Positions 50,001 through 62,500 of a stretch of 64,000 nt of DNA are shown here, piece by piece. Origin of the DNA: Membranipora membranacea (taxonomy: Eukaryota > Bryozoa > Gymnolaemata > Cheilostomatida > Membraniporidae); contig OU612070.1 of assembly GCA_914767715.1 (NCBI GenBank), positions 20,822,025 to 20,886,024 on the forward strand. Reading direction: 5' to 3'. A program made the position numbers and the translations under genes. The notes beneath the pieces were generated by a model, which had not been told where the DNA came from, did not search any database, and saw nothing but the letters and a program-made list of their open reading frames with translations. How positions within the stretch are numbered: position 1 is the stretch's first letter; each line of letters begins with the position of its first letter.

Positions 50001-51560
50001 TTAATTTTTCAATGCTGCCGTTTGGCATGTTTTTTTTTGGCAAAAGTGGACGTCGTTAAAGTTGGCGCTGACGGAGAACGGAGACCCGCAGAGACAAACG
50101 GACTTCAGATTTGAGACGAGCAGGAGTTGCTCCTCCTTATGAGGTAGGTTAAAAGCAAATCTATTTTTTGACCCGAGCGAAAAAAAACCATGATACCCTC
50201 CCTTGGTATAATTTTTGAAATTTCAAGTCAGCGTAATTACCAACCAGTTAATCGGAGGATCCCAATATTCTGCAGTTTGAATAAGGCCAATAAGGGCTTG
50301 AAGTGGTCGGAGTTAGATAAGAATGCAACAGAGTTTTAATTTTTCAATGCTGCCGTTTGGCATGTTTTTTTTTGGCAAAAGTGGACGTCGTTAAAGTTGG
50401 CGCTGACGGAGAACGGAGACCCGCAGAGACAAACGGACTTCAGATTTGAGACGAGCAGGAGTTGCTCCTCCTTATGAGGTAGGTTAAAAGCAAATCTATT
50501 TTTTGACCCGAGCGAAAAAAAACCATGATACCCTCCCTTGGTATAATTTTTGAAATTTCAAGTCAGCGTAATTACCAACCAGTTAATCGGAGGATCCCAA
50601 TATTCTGCAGTTTGAATAAGGCCAATAAGGGCTTGAAGTGGTCGGAGTTAGATAAGAATGCAACAGAGTTTTAATTTTTCAATGCTGCCGTTTGGCATGT
50701 TTTTTTTTGGCAAAAGTGGACGTCGTTAAAGTTGGCGCTGACGGAGAACGGAGACCCGCAGAGACAAACGGACTTCAGATTTGAGACGAGCAGGAGTTGC
50801 TCCTCCTTATGAGGTAGGTTAAAAGCAAATCTATTTTTTGACCCGAGCGAAAAAAAACCATGATACCCTCCCTTGGTATAATTTTTGAAATTTCAAGTCA
50901 GCGTAATTACCAACCAGTTAATCGGAGGATCCCAATATTCTGCAGTTTGAATAAGGCCAATAAGGGCTTGAAGTGGTCGGAGTTAGATAAGAATGCAACA
51001 GAGTTTTAATTTTTCAATGCTGCCGTTTGGCATGTTTTTTTTTGGCAAAAGTGGACGTCGTTAAAGTTGGCGCTGACGGAGAACGGAGACCCGCAGAGAC
51101 AAACGGACTTCAGATTTGAGACGAGCAGGAGTTGCTCCTCCTTATGAGGTAGGTTAAAAGCAAATCTATTTTTTGACCCGAGCGAAAAAAAAACCATGAT
51201 ACCCTCCCTTGGTATAATTTTTGAAATTTCAAGTCAGCGTAATTACCAACCAGTTAATCGGAGGATCCCAATATTCTGCAGTTTGAATAAGGCCAATAAG
51301 GGCTTGAAGTGGTCGGAGTTAGATAAGAATCCAACAGAGTTTTAATTTTTCAATGCTGCCGTTTGGCATGTTTTTTTTTGGCAAAAGTGGACGTCGTTAA
51401 AGTTGGCGCTGACGGAGAACGGAGACCCGCAGAGACAAACGGACTTCAGATTTGAGACGAGCAGGAGTTGCTCCTCCTTATGAGGTAGGTTAAAAGCAAA
51501 TCTATTTTTTGACCCGAGCGAAAAAAAACCATGATACCCTCCCTTGGTATAATTTTTGAA
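47010..51560. repeat. Satellite sub-block, left copy of a 15-unit-spaced duplication
   Basis: At least six private variants here recur exactly 5028 bp to the right: 7-A tract at 47834, aatttgtcaatg at 47991, gatgag at 48775, atcgcaat at 48919, tgtcttttttt at 49693, ggaggtagat at 49974. Edges are bracketed by variants that do not match: 46999-47005 (gccttttggc) on the left and 51569 (caagccag) on the right. Confidence 0.8.
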
Positions 51561-52039
51561 ATTTCAAGCCAGCGTAATTACCAACCAGTTAATCGGAGGA
51601 TCCCAATATTCTGCAGTTTGAATAAGGCCAATAAGGGCTTGAAGTGGTCGGAGTTAGATAAGAATCCAACAGAGTTTTAATTTTTCAATGCTGCCGTTTG
51701 GCATGTTTTTTTTTTGGCAAAAGTGGACGTCGTTAAAGTTGGCGCTGACGGAGAACGGAGACCCGCAGAGACAAACGGACTTCAGATTTGAGACGAGCAG
51801 GAGTTGCTCCTCCTTATGAGGTAGGTTAAAAGCAAATCTATTTTTTGACCCGAGCGAAAAAAAACCATGATACCCTCCCTTGGTATAATTTTTGAAATTT
51901 CAAGTCAGCGTAATTACCAACCAGTTAATCGGAGGATCCCAATATTCTGCAGTTTGAATAAGGCCAATAAGGGCTTGAAGTGGTCGGAGTTAGATAAGAA
52001 TCCAACAGAGTTTTAATTTTTCAATGCTGCCGTTTGGCA

Positions 52040-55000
52040 TGTTTTTTTTTGGCAAAAGTGGACGTCGTTAAAGTTGGCGCTGACGGAGAACGGAGACCCG
52101 CAGAGACAAACGGACTTCAGATTTGAGACGAGCAGGAGTTGCTCCTCCTTATGAGGTAGGTTAAAAGCAAATCTATTTTTTGACCCGAGCGAAAAAAAAC
52201 CATGATACCCTCCCTTGGTATAATTTTTGAAATTTCAAGTCAGCGTAATTACCAACCAGTTAATCGGAGGATCCCAATATTCTGCAGTTTGAATAAGGCC
52301 AATAAGGGCTTGAAGTGGTCGGAGTTAGATAAGAATGCAACAGAGTTTTAATTTTTCAATGCTGCCGTTTGGCATGTTTTTTTTTGGCAAAAGTGGACGT
52401 CGTTAAAGTTGGCGCTGACGGAGAACGGAGACCCGCAGAGACAAACGGACTTCAGATTTGAGACGAGCAGGAGTTGCTCCTCCTTATGAGGTAGGTTAAA
52501 AGCAAATCTATTTTTTGACCCGAGCGAAAAAAAACCATGATACCCTCCCTTGGTATAATTTTTGAAATTTCAAGTCAGCGTAATTACCAACCAGTTAATC
52601 GGAGGATCCCAATATTCTGCAGTTTGAATAAGGCCAATAAGGGCTTGAAGTGGTCGGAGTTAGATAAGAATCCAACAGAGTTTTAATTTTTCAATGCTGC
52701 CGTTTGGCATGTTTTTTTTTGGCAAAAGTGGACGTCGTTAAAGTTGGCGCTGACGGAGAACGGAGACCCGCAGAGACAAACGGACTTCAGATTTGAGACG
52801 AGCAGGAGTTGCTCCTCCTTATGAGGTAGGTTAAAAGCAAATCTATTTTTTGACCCGAGCGAAAAAAACCATGATACCCTCCCTTGGTATAATTTTTGAA
52901 ATTTCAAGTCAGCGTAATTACCAACCAGTTAATCGGAGGATCCCAATATTCTGCAGTTTGAATAAGGCCAATAAGGGCTTGAAGTGGTCGGAGTTAGATA
53001 AGAATGCAACAGAGTTTTAATTTGTCAATGCTGCCGTTTGGCATGTTTTTTTTTGGCAAAAGTGGACGTCGTTAAAGTTTGCGCTGACGGAGAACGGAGA
53101 CCCGCAGAGACAAACGGACTTCAGATTTGAGACGAGCAGGAGTTGCTCCTCCTTATGAGGTAGGTTAAAAGCAAATCTATTTTTTGACCCGAGCGAAAAA
53201 AAACCATGATACCCTCCCTTGGTATAATTTTTGAAATTTCAAGTCAGCGTAATTACCAACCAGTTAATCGGAGGATCCCAATATTCTGCAGTTTGAATAA
53301 GGCCAATAAGGGCTTGAAGTGGTCGGAGTTAGATAAGAATCCAACAGAGTTTTAATTTTTCAATGCTGCCGTTTGGCATGTTTTTTTTTGGCAAAAGTGG
53401 ACGTCGTTAAAGTTGGCGCTGACGGAGAACGGAGACCCGCAGAGACAAACGGACTTCAGATTTGAGACGAGCAGGAGTTGCTCCTCCTTATGAGGTAGGT
53501 TAAAAGCAAATCTATTTTTTGACCCGAGCGAAAAAAAAAACCATGATACCCTCCCTTGGTATAATTTTTGAAATTTCAAGTCAGCGTAATTACCAACCAG
53601 TTAATCGGAGGATCCCAATATTCTGCAGTTTGAATAAGGCCAATAAGGGCTTGAAGTGGTCGGAGTTAGATAAGAATGCAACAGAGTTTTAATTTTTCAA
53701 TGCTGCCGTTTGGCATGTTTTTTTTTGGCAAAAGTGGACGTCGTTAAAGTTGGCGCTGACGGAGAACGGAGACCCGCAGAGACAAACGGACTTCAGATTT
53801 GAGATGAGCAGGAGTTGCTCCTCCTTATGAGGTAGGTTAAAAGCAAATCTATTTTTTGACCCGAGCGAAAAAAAACCATGATACCCTCCCTTGGTATAAT
53901 TTTTGAAATTTCAAGTCAGCGTAATTACCAACCAGTTAATCGGAGGATCGCAATATTCTGCAGTTTGAATAAGGCCAATAAGGGCTTGAAGTGGTCGGAG
54001 TTAGATAAGAATGCAACAGAGTTTTAATTTTTCAATGCTGCCGTTTGGCATGTTTTTTTTTGGCAAAAGTGGACGTCGTTAAAGTTGGCGCTGACGGAGA
54101 ACGGAGACCCGCAGAGACAAACGGACTTCAGATTTGAGACGAGCAGGAGTTGCTCCTCCTTATGAGGTAGGTTAAAAGCAAATCTATTTTTTGACCCGAG
54201 CGAAAAAAAACCATGATACCCTCCCTTGGTATAATTTTTGAAATTTCAAGTCAGCGTAATTACCAACCAGTTAATCGGAGGATCCCAATATTCTGCAGTT
54301 TGAATAAGGCCAATAAGGGCTTGAAGTGGTCGGAGTTAGATAAGAATGCAACAGAGTTTTAATTTTTCAATGCTGCCGTTTGGCATGTTTTTTTTTGGCA
54401 AAAGTGGACGTCGTTAAAGTTGGCGCTGACGGAGAACGGAGACCCGCAGAGACAAACGGACTTCAGATTTGAGACGAGCAGGAGTTGCTCCTCCTTATGA
54501 GGTAGGTTAAAAGCAAATCTATTTTTTGACCCGAGCGAAAAAAAACCATGATACCCTCCCTTGGTATAATTTTTGAAATTTCAAGTCAGCGTAATTACCA
54601 ACCAGTTAATCGGAGGATCCCAATATTCTGCAGTTTGAATAAGGCCAATAAGGGCTTGAAGTGGTCGGAGTTAGATAAGAATCCAACAGAGTTTTAATTT
54701 TTCAATGCTGCCGTTTGGCATGTCTTTTTTTGGCAAAAGTGGACGTCGTTAAAGTTGGCGCTGACGGAGAACGGAGACCCGCAGAGACAAACGGACTTCA
54801 GATTTGAGACGAGCAGGAGTTGCTCCTCCTTATGAGGTAGGTTAAAAGCAAATCTATTTTTTGACCCGAGCGAAAAAAAACCATGATACCCTCCCTTGGT
54901 ATAATTTTTGAAATTTCAAGTCAGCGTAATTACCAACCAGTTAATCGGAGGATCCCAATATTCTGCAGTTTGAATAAGGCCAATAAGGGCTTGAAGTGGT

Positions 55001-56590
55001 CGGAGGTAGATAAGAATGCAACAGAGTTTTAATTTTTCAATGCTGCCGTTTGGCATGTTTTTTTTTGGCAAAAGTGGACGTCGTTAAAGTTGGCGCTGAC
55101 GGAGAACGGAGACCCGCAGAGACAAACGGACTTCAGATTTGAGACGAGCAGGAGTTGCTCCTCCTTATGAGGTAGGTTAAAAGCAAATCTATTTTTTGAC
55201 CCGAGCGAAAAAAAACCATGATACCCTCCCTTGGTATAATTTTTGAAATTTCAAGTCAGCGTAATTACCAACCAGTTAATCGGAGGATCCCAATATTCTG
55301 CAGTTTGAATAAGGCCAATAAGGGCTTGAAGTGGTCGGAGTTAGATAAGAATGCAACAGAGTTTTAATTTTTCAATGCTGCCGTTTGGCATGTTTTTTTT
55401 TGGCAAAAGTGGACGTCGTTAAAGTTGGCGCTGACGGAGAACGGAGACCCGCAGAGACAAACGGACTTCAGATTTGAGACGAGCAGGAGTTGCTCCTCCT
55501 TATGAGGTAGGTTAAAAGCAAATCTATTTTTTGACCCGAGCGAAAAAAAACCATGATACCCTCCCTTGGTATAATTTTTGAAATTTCAAGTCAGCGTAAT
55601 TACCAACCAGTTAATCGGAGGATCCCAATATTCTGCAGTTTGAATAAGGCCAATAAGGGCTTGAAGTGGTCGGAGTTAGATAAGAATGCAACAGAGTTTT
55701 AATTTTTCAATGCTGCCGTTTGGCATGTTTTTTTTTGGCAAAAGTGGACGTCGTTAAAGTTGGCGCTGACGGAGAACGGAGACCCGCAGAGACAAACGGA
55801 CTTCAGATTTGAGACGAGCAGGAGTTGCTCCTCCTTATGAGGTAGGTTAAAAGCAAATCTATTTTTTGACCCGAGCGAAAAAAAACCATGATACCCTCCC
55901 TTGGTATAATTTTTGAAATTTCAAGTCAGCGTAATTACCAACCAGTTAATCGGAGGATCCCAATATTCTGCAGTTTGAATAAGGCCAATAAGGGCTTGAA
56001 GTGGTCGGAGTTAGATAAGAATGCAACAGAGTTTTAATTTTTCAATGCTGCCGTTTGGCATGTTTTTTTTTGGCAAAAGTGGACGTCGTTAAAGTTGGCG
56101 CTGACGGAGAACGGAGACCCGCAGAGACAAACGGACTTCAGATTTGAGACGAGCAGGAGTTGCTCCTCCTTATGAGGTAGGTTAAAAGCAAATCTATTTT
56201 TTGACCCGAGCGAAAAAAAAACCATGATACCCTCCCTTGGTATAATTTTTGAAATTTCAAGTCAGCGTAATTACCAACCAGTTAATCGGAGGATCCCAAT
56301 ATTCTGCAGTTTGAATAAGGCCAATAAGGGCTTGAAGTGGTCGGAGTTAGATAAGAATCCAACAGAGTTTTAATTTTTCAATGCTGCCGTTTGGCATGTT
56401 TTTTTTTGGCAAAAGTGGACGTCGTTAAAGTTGGCGCTGACGGAGAACGGAGACCCGCAGAGACAAACGGACTTCAGATTTGAGACGAGCAGGAGTTGCT
56501 CCTCCTTATGAGGTAGGTTAAAAGCAAATCTATTTTTTGACCCGAGCGAAAAAAAACCATGATACCCTCCCTTGGTATAATTTTTGAAAT
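52040..56590. repeat. Satellite sub-block, right copy of the 15-unit-spaced duplication
   Basis: Carries the same private variants at +5028 (53019, 53803, 53947, 54721, 55002) as the left copy. Neighbouring private changes on either side are not shared, for example the ggcaacag variant near 56746. The spacing equals 15 units plus 3 bp of run-length change. Confidence 0.8.
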
Positions 56591-59500
56591 TTCAAGTCAG
56601 CGTAATTACCAACCAGTTAATCGGAGGATCCCAATATTCTGCAGTTTGAATAAGGCCAATAAGGGCTTGAAGTGGTCGGAGTTAGATAAGAATCCAACAG
56701 AGTTTTAATTTTTCAATGCTGCCGTTTGGCATGTTTTTTTTTGGCAACAGTGGACGTCGTTAAAGTTGGCGCTGACGGAGAACGGAGACCCGCAGAGACA
56801 AACGGACTTCAGATTTGAGACGAGCAGGAGTTGCTCCTCCTTATGAGGTAGGTTAAAAGCAAATCTATTTTTTGACCCGAGCGAAAAAAAACCATGATAC
56901 CCTCCCTTGGTATAATTTTTGAAATTTCAAGTCAGCGTAATTACCAACCAGTTAATCGGAGGATCCCAATATTCTGCAGTTTGAATAAGGCCAATAAGGG
57001 CTTGAAGTGGTCGGAGTTAGATAAGAATGCAACAGAGTTTTAATTTTTCAATGCTGCCGTTTGGCATGTTTTTTTTTGGCAAAAGTGGACGTCGTTAAAG
57101 TTGGCGCTGACGGAGAACGGAGACCCGCAGAGACAAACGGACTTCAGATTTGAGACGAGCAGGAGTTGCTCCTCCTTATGAGGTAGGTTAAAAGCAAATC
57201 TATTTTTTGACCCGAGCGAAAAAAAACCATGATACCCTCCCTTGGTATAATTTTTGAAATTTCAAGTCAGCGTAATTACCAACCAGTTAATCGGAGGATC
57301 CCAATATTCTGCAGTTTGAATAAGGCCAATAAGGGCTTGAAGTGGTCGGAGTTAGATAAGAATCCAACAGAGTTTTAATTTTTCAATGCTGCCGTTTGGC
57401 ATGTTTTTTTTTGGCAAAAGTGGACGTCGTTAAAGTTGGCGCTGACGGAGAACGGAGACCCGCAGAGACAAACGGACTTCAGATTTGAGACGAGCAGGAG
57501 TTGCTCCTCCTTATGAGGTAGGTTAAAAGCAAATCTATTTTTTGACCCGAGCGAAAAAAAACCATGATACCCTCCCTTGGTATAATTTTTGAAATTTCAA
57601 GTCAGCGTAATTACCAACCAGTTAATCGGAGGATCCCAATATTCTGCAGTTTGAATAAGGCCAATAAGGGCTTGAAGTGGTCGGAGTTAGATAAGAATGC
57701 AACAGAGTTTTAATTTTTCAATGCTGCCGTTTGGCATGTTTTTTTTTGGCAAAAGTGGACGTCGTTAAAGTTGGCGCTGACGGAGAACGGACACCCGCAG
57801 AGACAAACGGACTTCAGATTTGAGACGAGCAGGAGTTGCTCCTCCTTATGAGGTAGGTTAAAAGCAAATCTATTTTTTGACCCGAGCGAAAAAAAACCAT
57901 GATACCCTCCCTTGGTATAATTTTTGAAATTTCAAGTCAGCGTAATTACCAACCAGTTAATCGGAGGATCCCAATATTCTGCAGTTTGAATAAGGCCAAT
58001 AAGGGCTTGAAGTGCTCGGAGTTAGATAAGAATCCAATAGAGTTTTAATTTTTCAATGCTGCCGTTTGGCATGTTTTTTTTTGGCAAAAGTGGACGTCGT
58101 TAAAGTTGGCGCTGACAGAGAACGGAGACCCGCAGAGACAAACGGACTTCAGATTTGAGACGAGCAGGAGTTGCTCCTCCTTATGAGGTAGGTTAAAAGC
58201 AAATCTATTTTTTGACCCGAGCGAAAAAAAACCATGATACCCTCCCTTGGTATAATTTTTGAAATTTCAAGTCAGCGTAATAACCAACCAGTTAATCGGA
58301 GGATCCCAATATTCTGCAGTTTGAATAAGGCCAATAAGGGCTTGAAGTGGTCGGAGTTAGATAAGAATCCAACAGAGTTTTAACTTTTCAATGCTGCCGT
58401 TTGGCATGTTTTCTTTTGGCAAAAGTGGACGTCGTTAAAGTTGGCGCTGACGGAGAACGGAGACCCGCAGAGACAAACGGACTTCAGATTTGAGACGAGC
58501 AGGAGTTGCTCCTCCTTATGAGGTAGGTTAAAAGCAAATCTATTTTTTGACCCGAGCGAAAAAAAACCATGATACCCTCCCTTGGTATAATTTTTGAAAT
58601 TTCAAGTCAGCGTAATTACCAACCAGTTAATCGGAGGATCCCAATATTCTGCAGTTTGAATAAGGCCAATAAGGGCTTGAAGTGGTCGGAGTTAGATAAG
58701 AATCCAACAGAGTTTTAATTTTTCAATGCTGCCGTTTGGCATGTTTTTTTTTGGCAAAAGTGGACGTCGTTAAAGTTGGCGCTGACGGAGAACGGAGACC
58801 CGCAGAGACAAACGGACTTCAGATTTGAGACGAGCAGGAGTTGCTCCTCCTTATGAGGTAGGTTAAAAGCAAATCTATTTTTTGACCCGAGCGAAAAAAA
58901 ACCATGATACCCTCCCTTGGTATAATTTTTGAAATTTCAAGTCAGCGTAATTACCAACCAGTTAATCGGAGGATCCCAATATTCTGCAGTTTGAATAAGG
59001 CCAATAAGGGCTTGAAGTGGTCGGAGTTAGATAAGAATCCAACAGAGTTTTAATTTTTCAATGCTGCCGTTTGGCATGTTTTTTTTTGGCAAAAGTGGAC
59101 GTCGTTAAAGTTGGCGCTGACGGAGAACGGAGACCCGCAGAGACAAACGGACTTCAGATTTGAGACGAGCAGGAGTTGCTCCTCCTTATGAGGTAGGTTA
59201 AAAGCAAATCTATTTTTTGACCCGAGCGAAAAAAAACCATGATACCCTCCCTTGGTATAATTTTTGAAATTTCAAGTCAGCGTAATGACCAACCAGTTAA
59301 TCGGAGGATCCCAATATTCTGCAGTTTGAATAAGGCCAATAAGGGCTTGAAGTGGTCGGAGTTAGATAAGCATCCAACAGAGTTTTAATTTTTCAATGCT
59401 GCCGTTTGGCATGTTTTTTTTTGGCAAAAGTGGACGTCGTTAAAGTTGGCGCTGACGGAGAACGGAGACCCGCAGAGACAAACGGACTTCAGATTTGAGA

Positions 59501-62500
59501 CGAGCAGGAGTTGCTCCTCCTTATGAGGTAGGTTAAAAGCAAATCTATTTTTTGACCCGAGCGAAAAAAAACCATGATACCCTCCCTTGGTATAATTTTT
59601 GAAATTTCAAGTCAGCGTAATTACCAACCAGTTAATCGGAGGATCCCAATATTCTGCAGTTTGAATAAGGCCAATAAGGGCTTGAAGTGGTCGGAGTTAG
59701 ATAAGAATCCAACAGAGTTTTAATTTTTCAATGCTGCCGTTTGGCATGTTTTTTTTTGGCAAAAGTGGACGTCGTTAAAGTTGGCGCTGACGGAGAACGG
59801 AGACCCGCAGAGACAAACGGACTTCAGATTTGAGACGAGCAGGAGTTGCTCCTCCTTATGAGGTAGGTTAAAAGCAAATCTATTTTTTGACCCGAGCGAA
59901 AAAAACCATGATGCCCTCCCTTGGTATAATTTTTGAAATTTCAAGTCAGCGTAATTACCAACCAGTTAATCGGAGGATCCCAATATTCTGCAGTTTGAAT
60001 AAGGCCAATAAGGGCTTGAAGTGGTCGGAGTTAGATAAGAATCCAACAGAGTTTTAATTTTTCAATGCTGCCGTTTGGCATGTTTTTTTTTGGCAAAAGT
60101 GGACGTCGTTAAAGTTGGCGCTGACGGAGAACGGAGACCCGCAGAGACAAACGGACTTCAGATTTGAGACGAGCAGGAGTTGCTCCTCCTTATGAGGTAG
60201 GTTAAAAGCAAATCTATTTTTTGACCCGAGCGAAAAAAAACCATGATACCCTCCCTTGGTATAATTTTTGAAATTTCAAGTCAGCGTAATTACCAACCAG
60301 TTAATCGGAGGATCCCAATATTCTGCAGTTTGAATAAGGCCAATAAGGGCTTGAAGTGGTCGGAGTTAGATAAGAATCCAACAGAGTTTTAATTTTTCAA
60401 ATCTGCCGTTTGGCATGTTTTTTTTTGGCAAAAGTGGACGTCGTTAAAGTTGGCGCTGACGGAGAACGGAGACCCGCAGAGACAAACGGACTTCAGATTT
60501 GAGACGAGCAGGAGTTGCTCCTCCTTATGAGGTAGGTTAAAAGCAAATCTATTTTTTGACCCGAGCGAAAAAAAACCATGATACCCTCCCTTGGTATAAT
60601 TTTTGAAATTTCAAGTCAGCGTAATTACCAACCAGTTAATCGGAGGATCCCAATATTCTGCAGTTTGAATAAGGCCAATAAGGGCTTGAAGTGGTCGGAG
60701 TTAGATAAGAATGCAACAGAGTTTTAATTTTTCAATGCTGCCGTTTGGCATGTTTTTTTTTGGCAAAAGTGGACGTCGTTAAAGTTGGCGCTGACGGAGA
60801 ACGGAGACCCGCAGAGACAAACGGACTTCAGATTTGAGACGAGCAGGAGTTGCTCCTCCTTATGAGGTAGGTTAAAAGCAAATCTATTTTTTGACCCGAG
60901 CGAAAAAAAACCATGATACCCTCCCTTGGTATAATTTTTGAAATTTCAAGTAAGCGTAATTACCAACCAGTTAATCGGAGGATCCCAATATTCTGCAGTT
61001 TGAATAAGGCCAATAAGGGCTTGAAGTGGTCGGAGTTAGATAAGAATGCAACAGAGTTTTAATTTTTCAATGCTTCCGTTTGGCATGTTTTTTTTGGCAA
61101 AAGTGGACGTCGTTAAAGTTGGCGCTGACGGAGAACGGAGACCCGCAGAGACAAAGGGACTTCAGATTTGAGACGAGCAGGAGTTGCTCCTCCTTATGAG
61201 GTAGGTTAAAAGCAAATCTATTTTTTGACCCGAGCGAAAAAAAACCATGATACCCTCCCTTGGTATAAATTTTGAAATTTCAAGTCAGCGTAATTACCAA
61301 CCAGTTAATCGGAGGATCCCAATATTCTGCAGTTTGAATAAGGCCAATAAGGGCTTGAAGTGGTCGGAGTTAGATAAGAATCCAACAGAGTTTTAATTTT
61401 TCAATGCTGCCTTTTGGCATGTTTTTTTTTGGCAAAAGTGGACGTCGTTAAAGTTGGCGCTGACGGAGAACGGAGACCCGCAGAGACAAACGGACTTCAG
61501 ATTTGAGACGAGCAGGAGTTGCTCCTCCTTATGAGGTAGGTTAAAAGCAAATCTATTTGTTGACCCGAGCGAAAAAAAACCATGATACCCTCTCTTGGTA
61601 TAATTTTTGAAATTTCAAGTCAGCGTAATTACCAACCAGTTAATCGGAGGATCCCAATATTCTGCAGTTTGAATAAGGCCAATAAGGGCTTGAAGTGGTC
61701 GGAGTTAGATAAGAATCCAACAGAGTTTTAATTTTTCAATGCTGCCGTTTGGCATGTTTTTTTTTTGGCAAAAGTGGACGTCGTTAAAGTTGGCGCTGAC
61801 GGAGAACGGAGACCCGCAGAGACAAACGGACTTCAGATTTGAGACGAGCAGGAGTTGCTCCTCCTTATGAGGTAGGTTAAAAGCAAATCTATTTTTTGAC
61901 CCGAGCGAAAAAAAACCATGATACCCTCCCTTGGTATAATTTTTGAAATTTCAAGTCAGCGTAATTACCAACCAGTTAATCGGAGGATCCCAATATTCTG
62001 CAGTTTGAATAAGGCCAATAAGGGCTTGAAGTGGTCGGAGTTAGATAAGAATCCAACAGAGTTTTAACTTTTCAATGCTGCCGTTTGGCATGTTTTCTTT
62101 TGGCAAAAGTGGACGTCGTTAAAGTTGGCGCTGACGGAGAACGGAGACCCGCAGAGACAAACGGACTTCTGATTTGAGACGAGCAGGAGTTGCTCCTCCT
62201 TATGAGGTAGGTTAAAAGCAAATCTATTTTTTGACCCGAGCGAAAAAAAACCATGATACCCTCCCTTGGTATAATTTTTGAAATTTCAAGTCAGCGTAAT
62301 TACCAACCAGTTAATCGGAGGATCCCAATATTCTGCAGTTTGAATAAGGCCAATAAGGGCTTGAAGTGGTCGGAGTTAGATAAGCATCCAACAGAGTTTT
62401 AATTTTTCAATGCTGCCGTTTGGCATGTTTTTTTTTGGCAAAAGTGGACGTCGTTAAAGTTGGCGCTGACGGAGAACGGAGACCCGCAGAGACAAACGGA

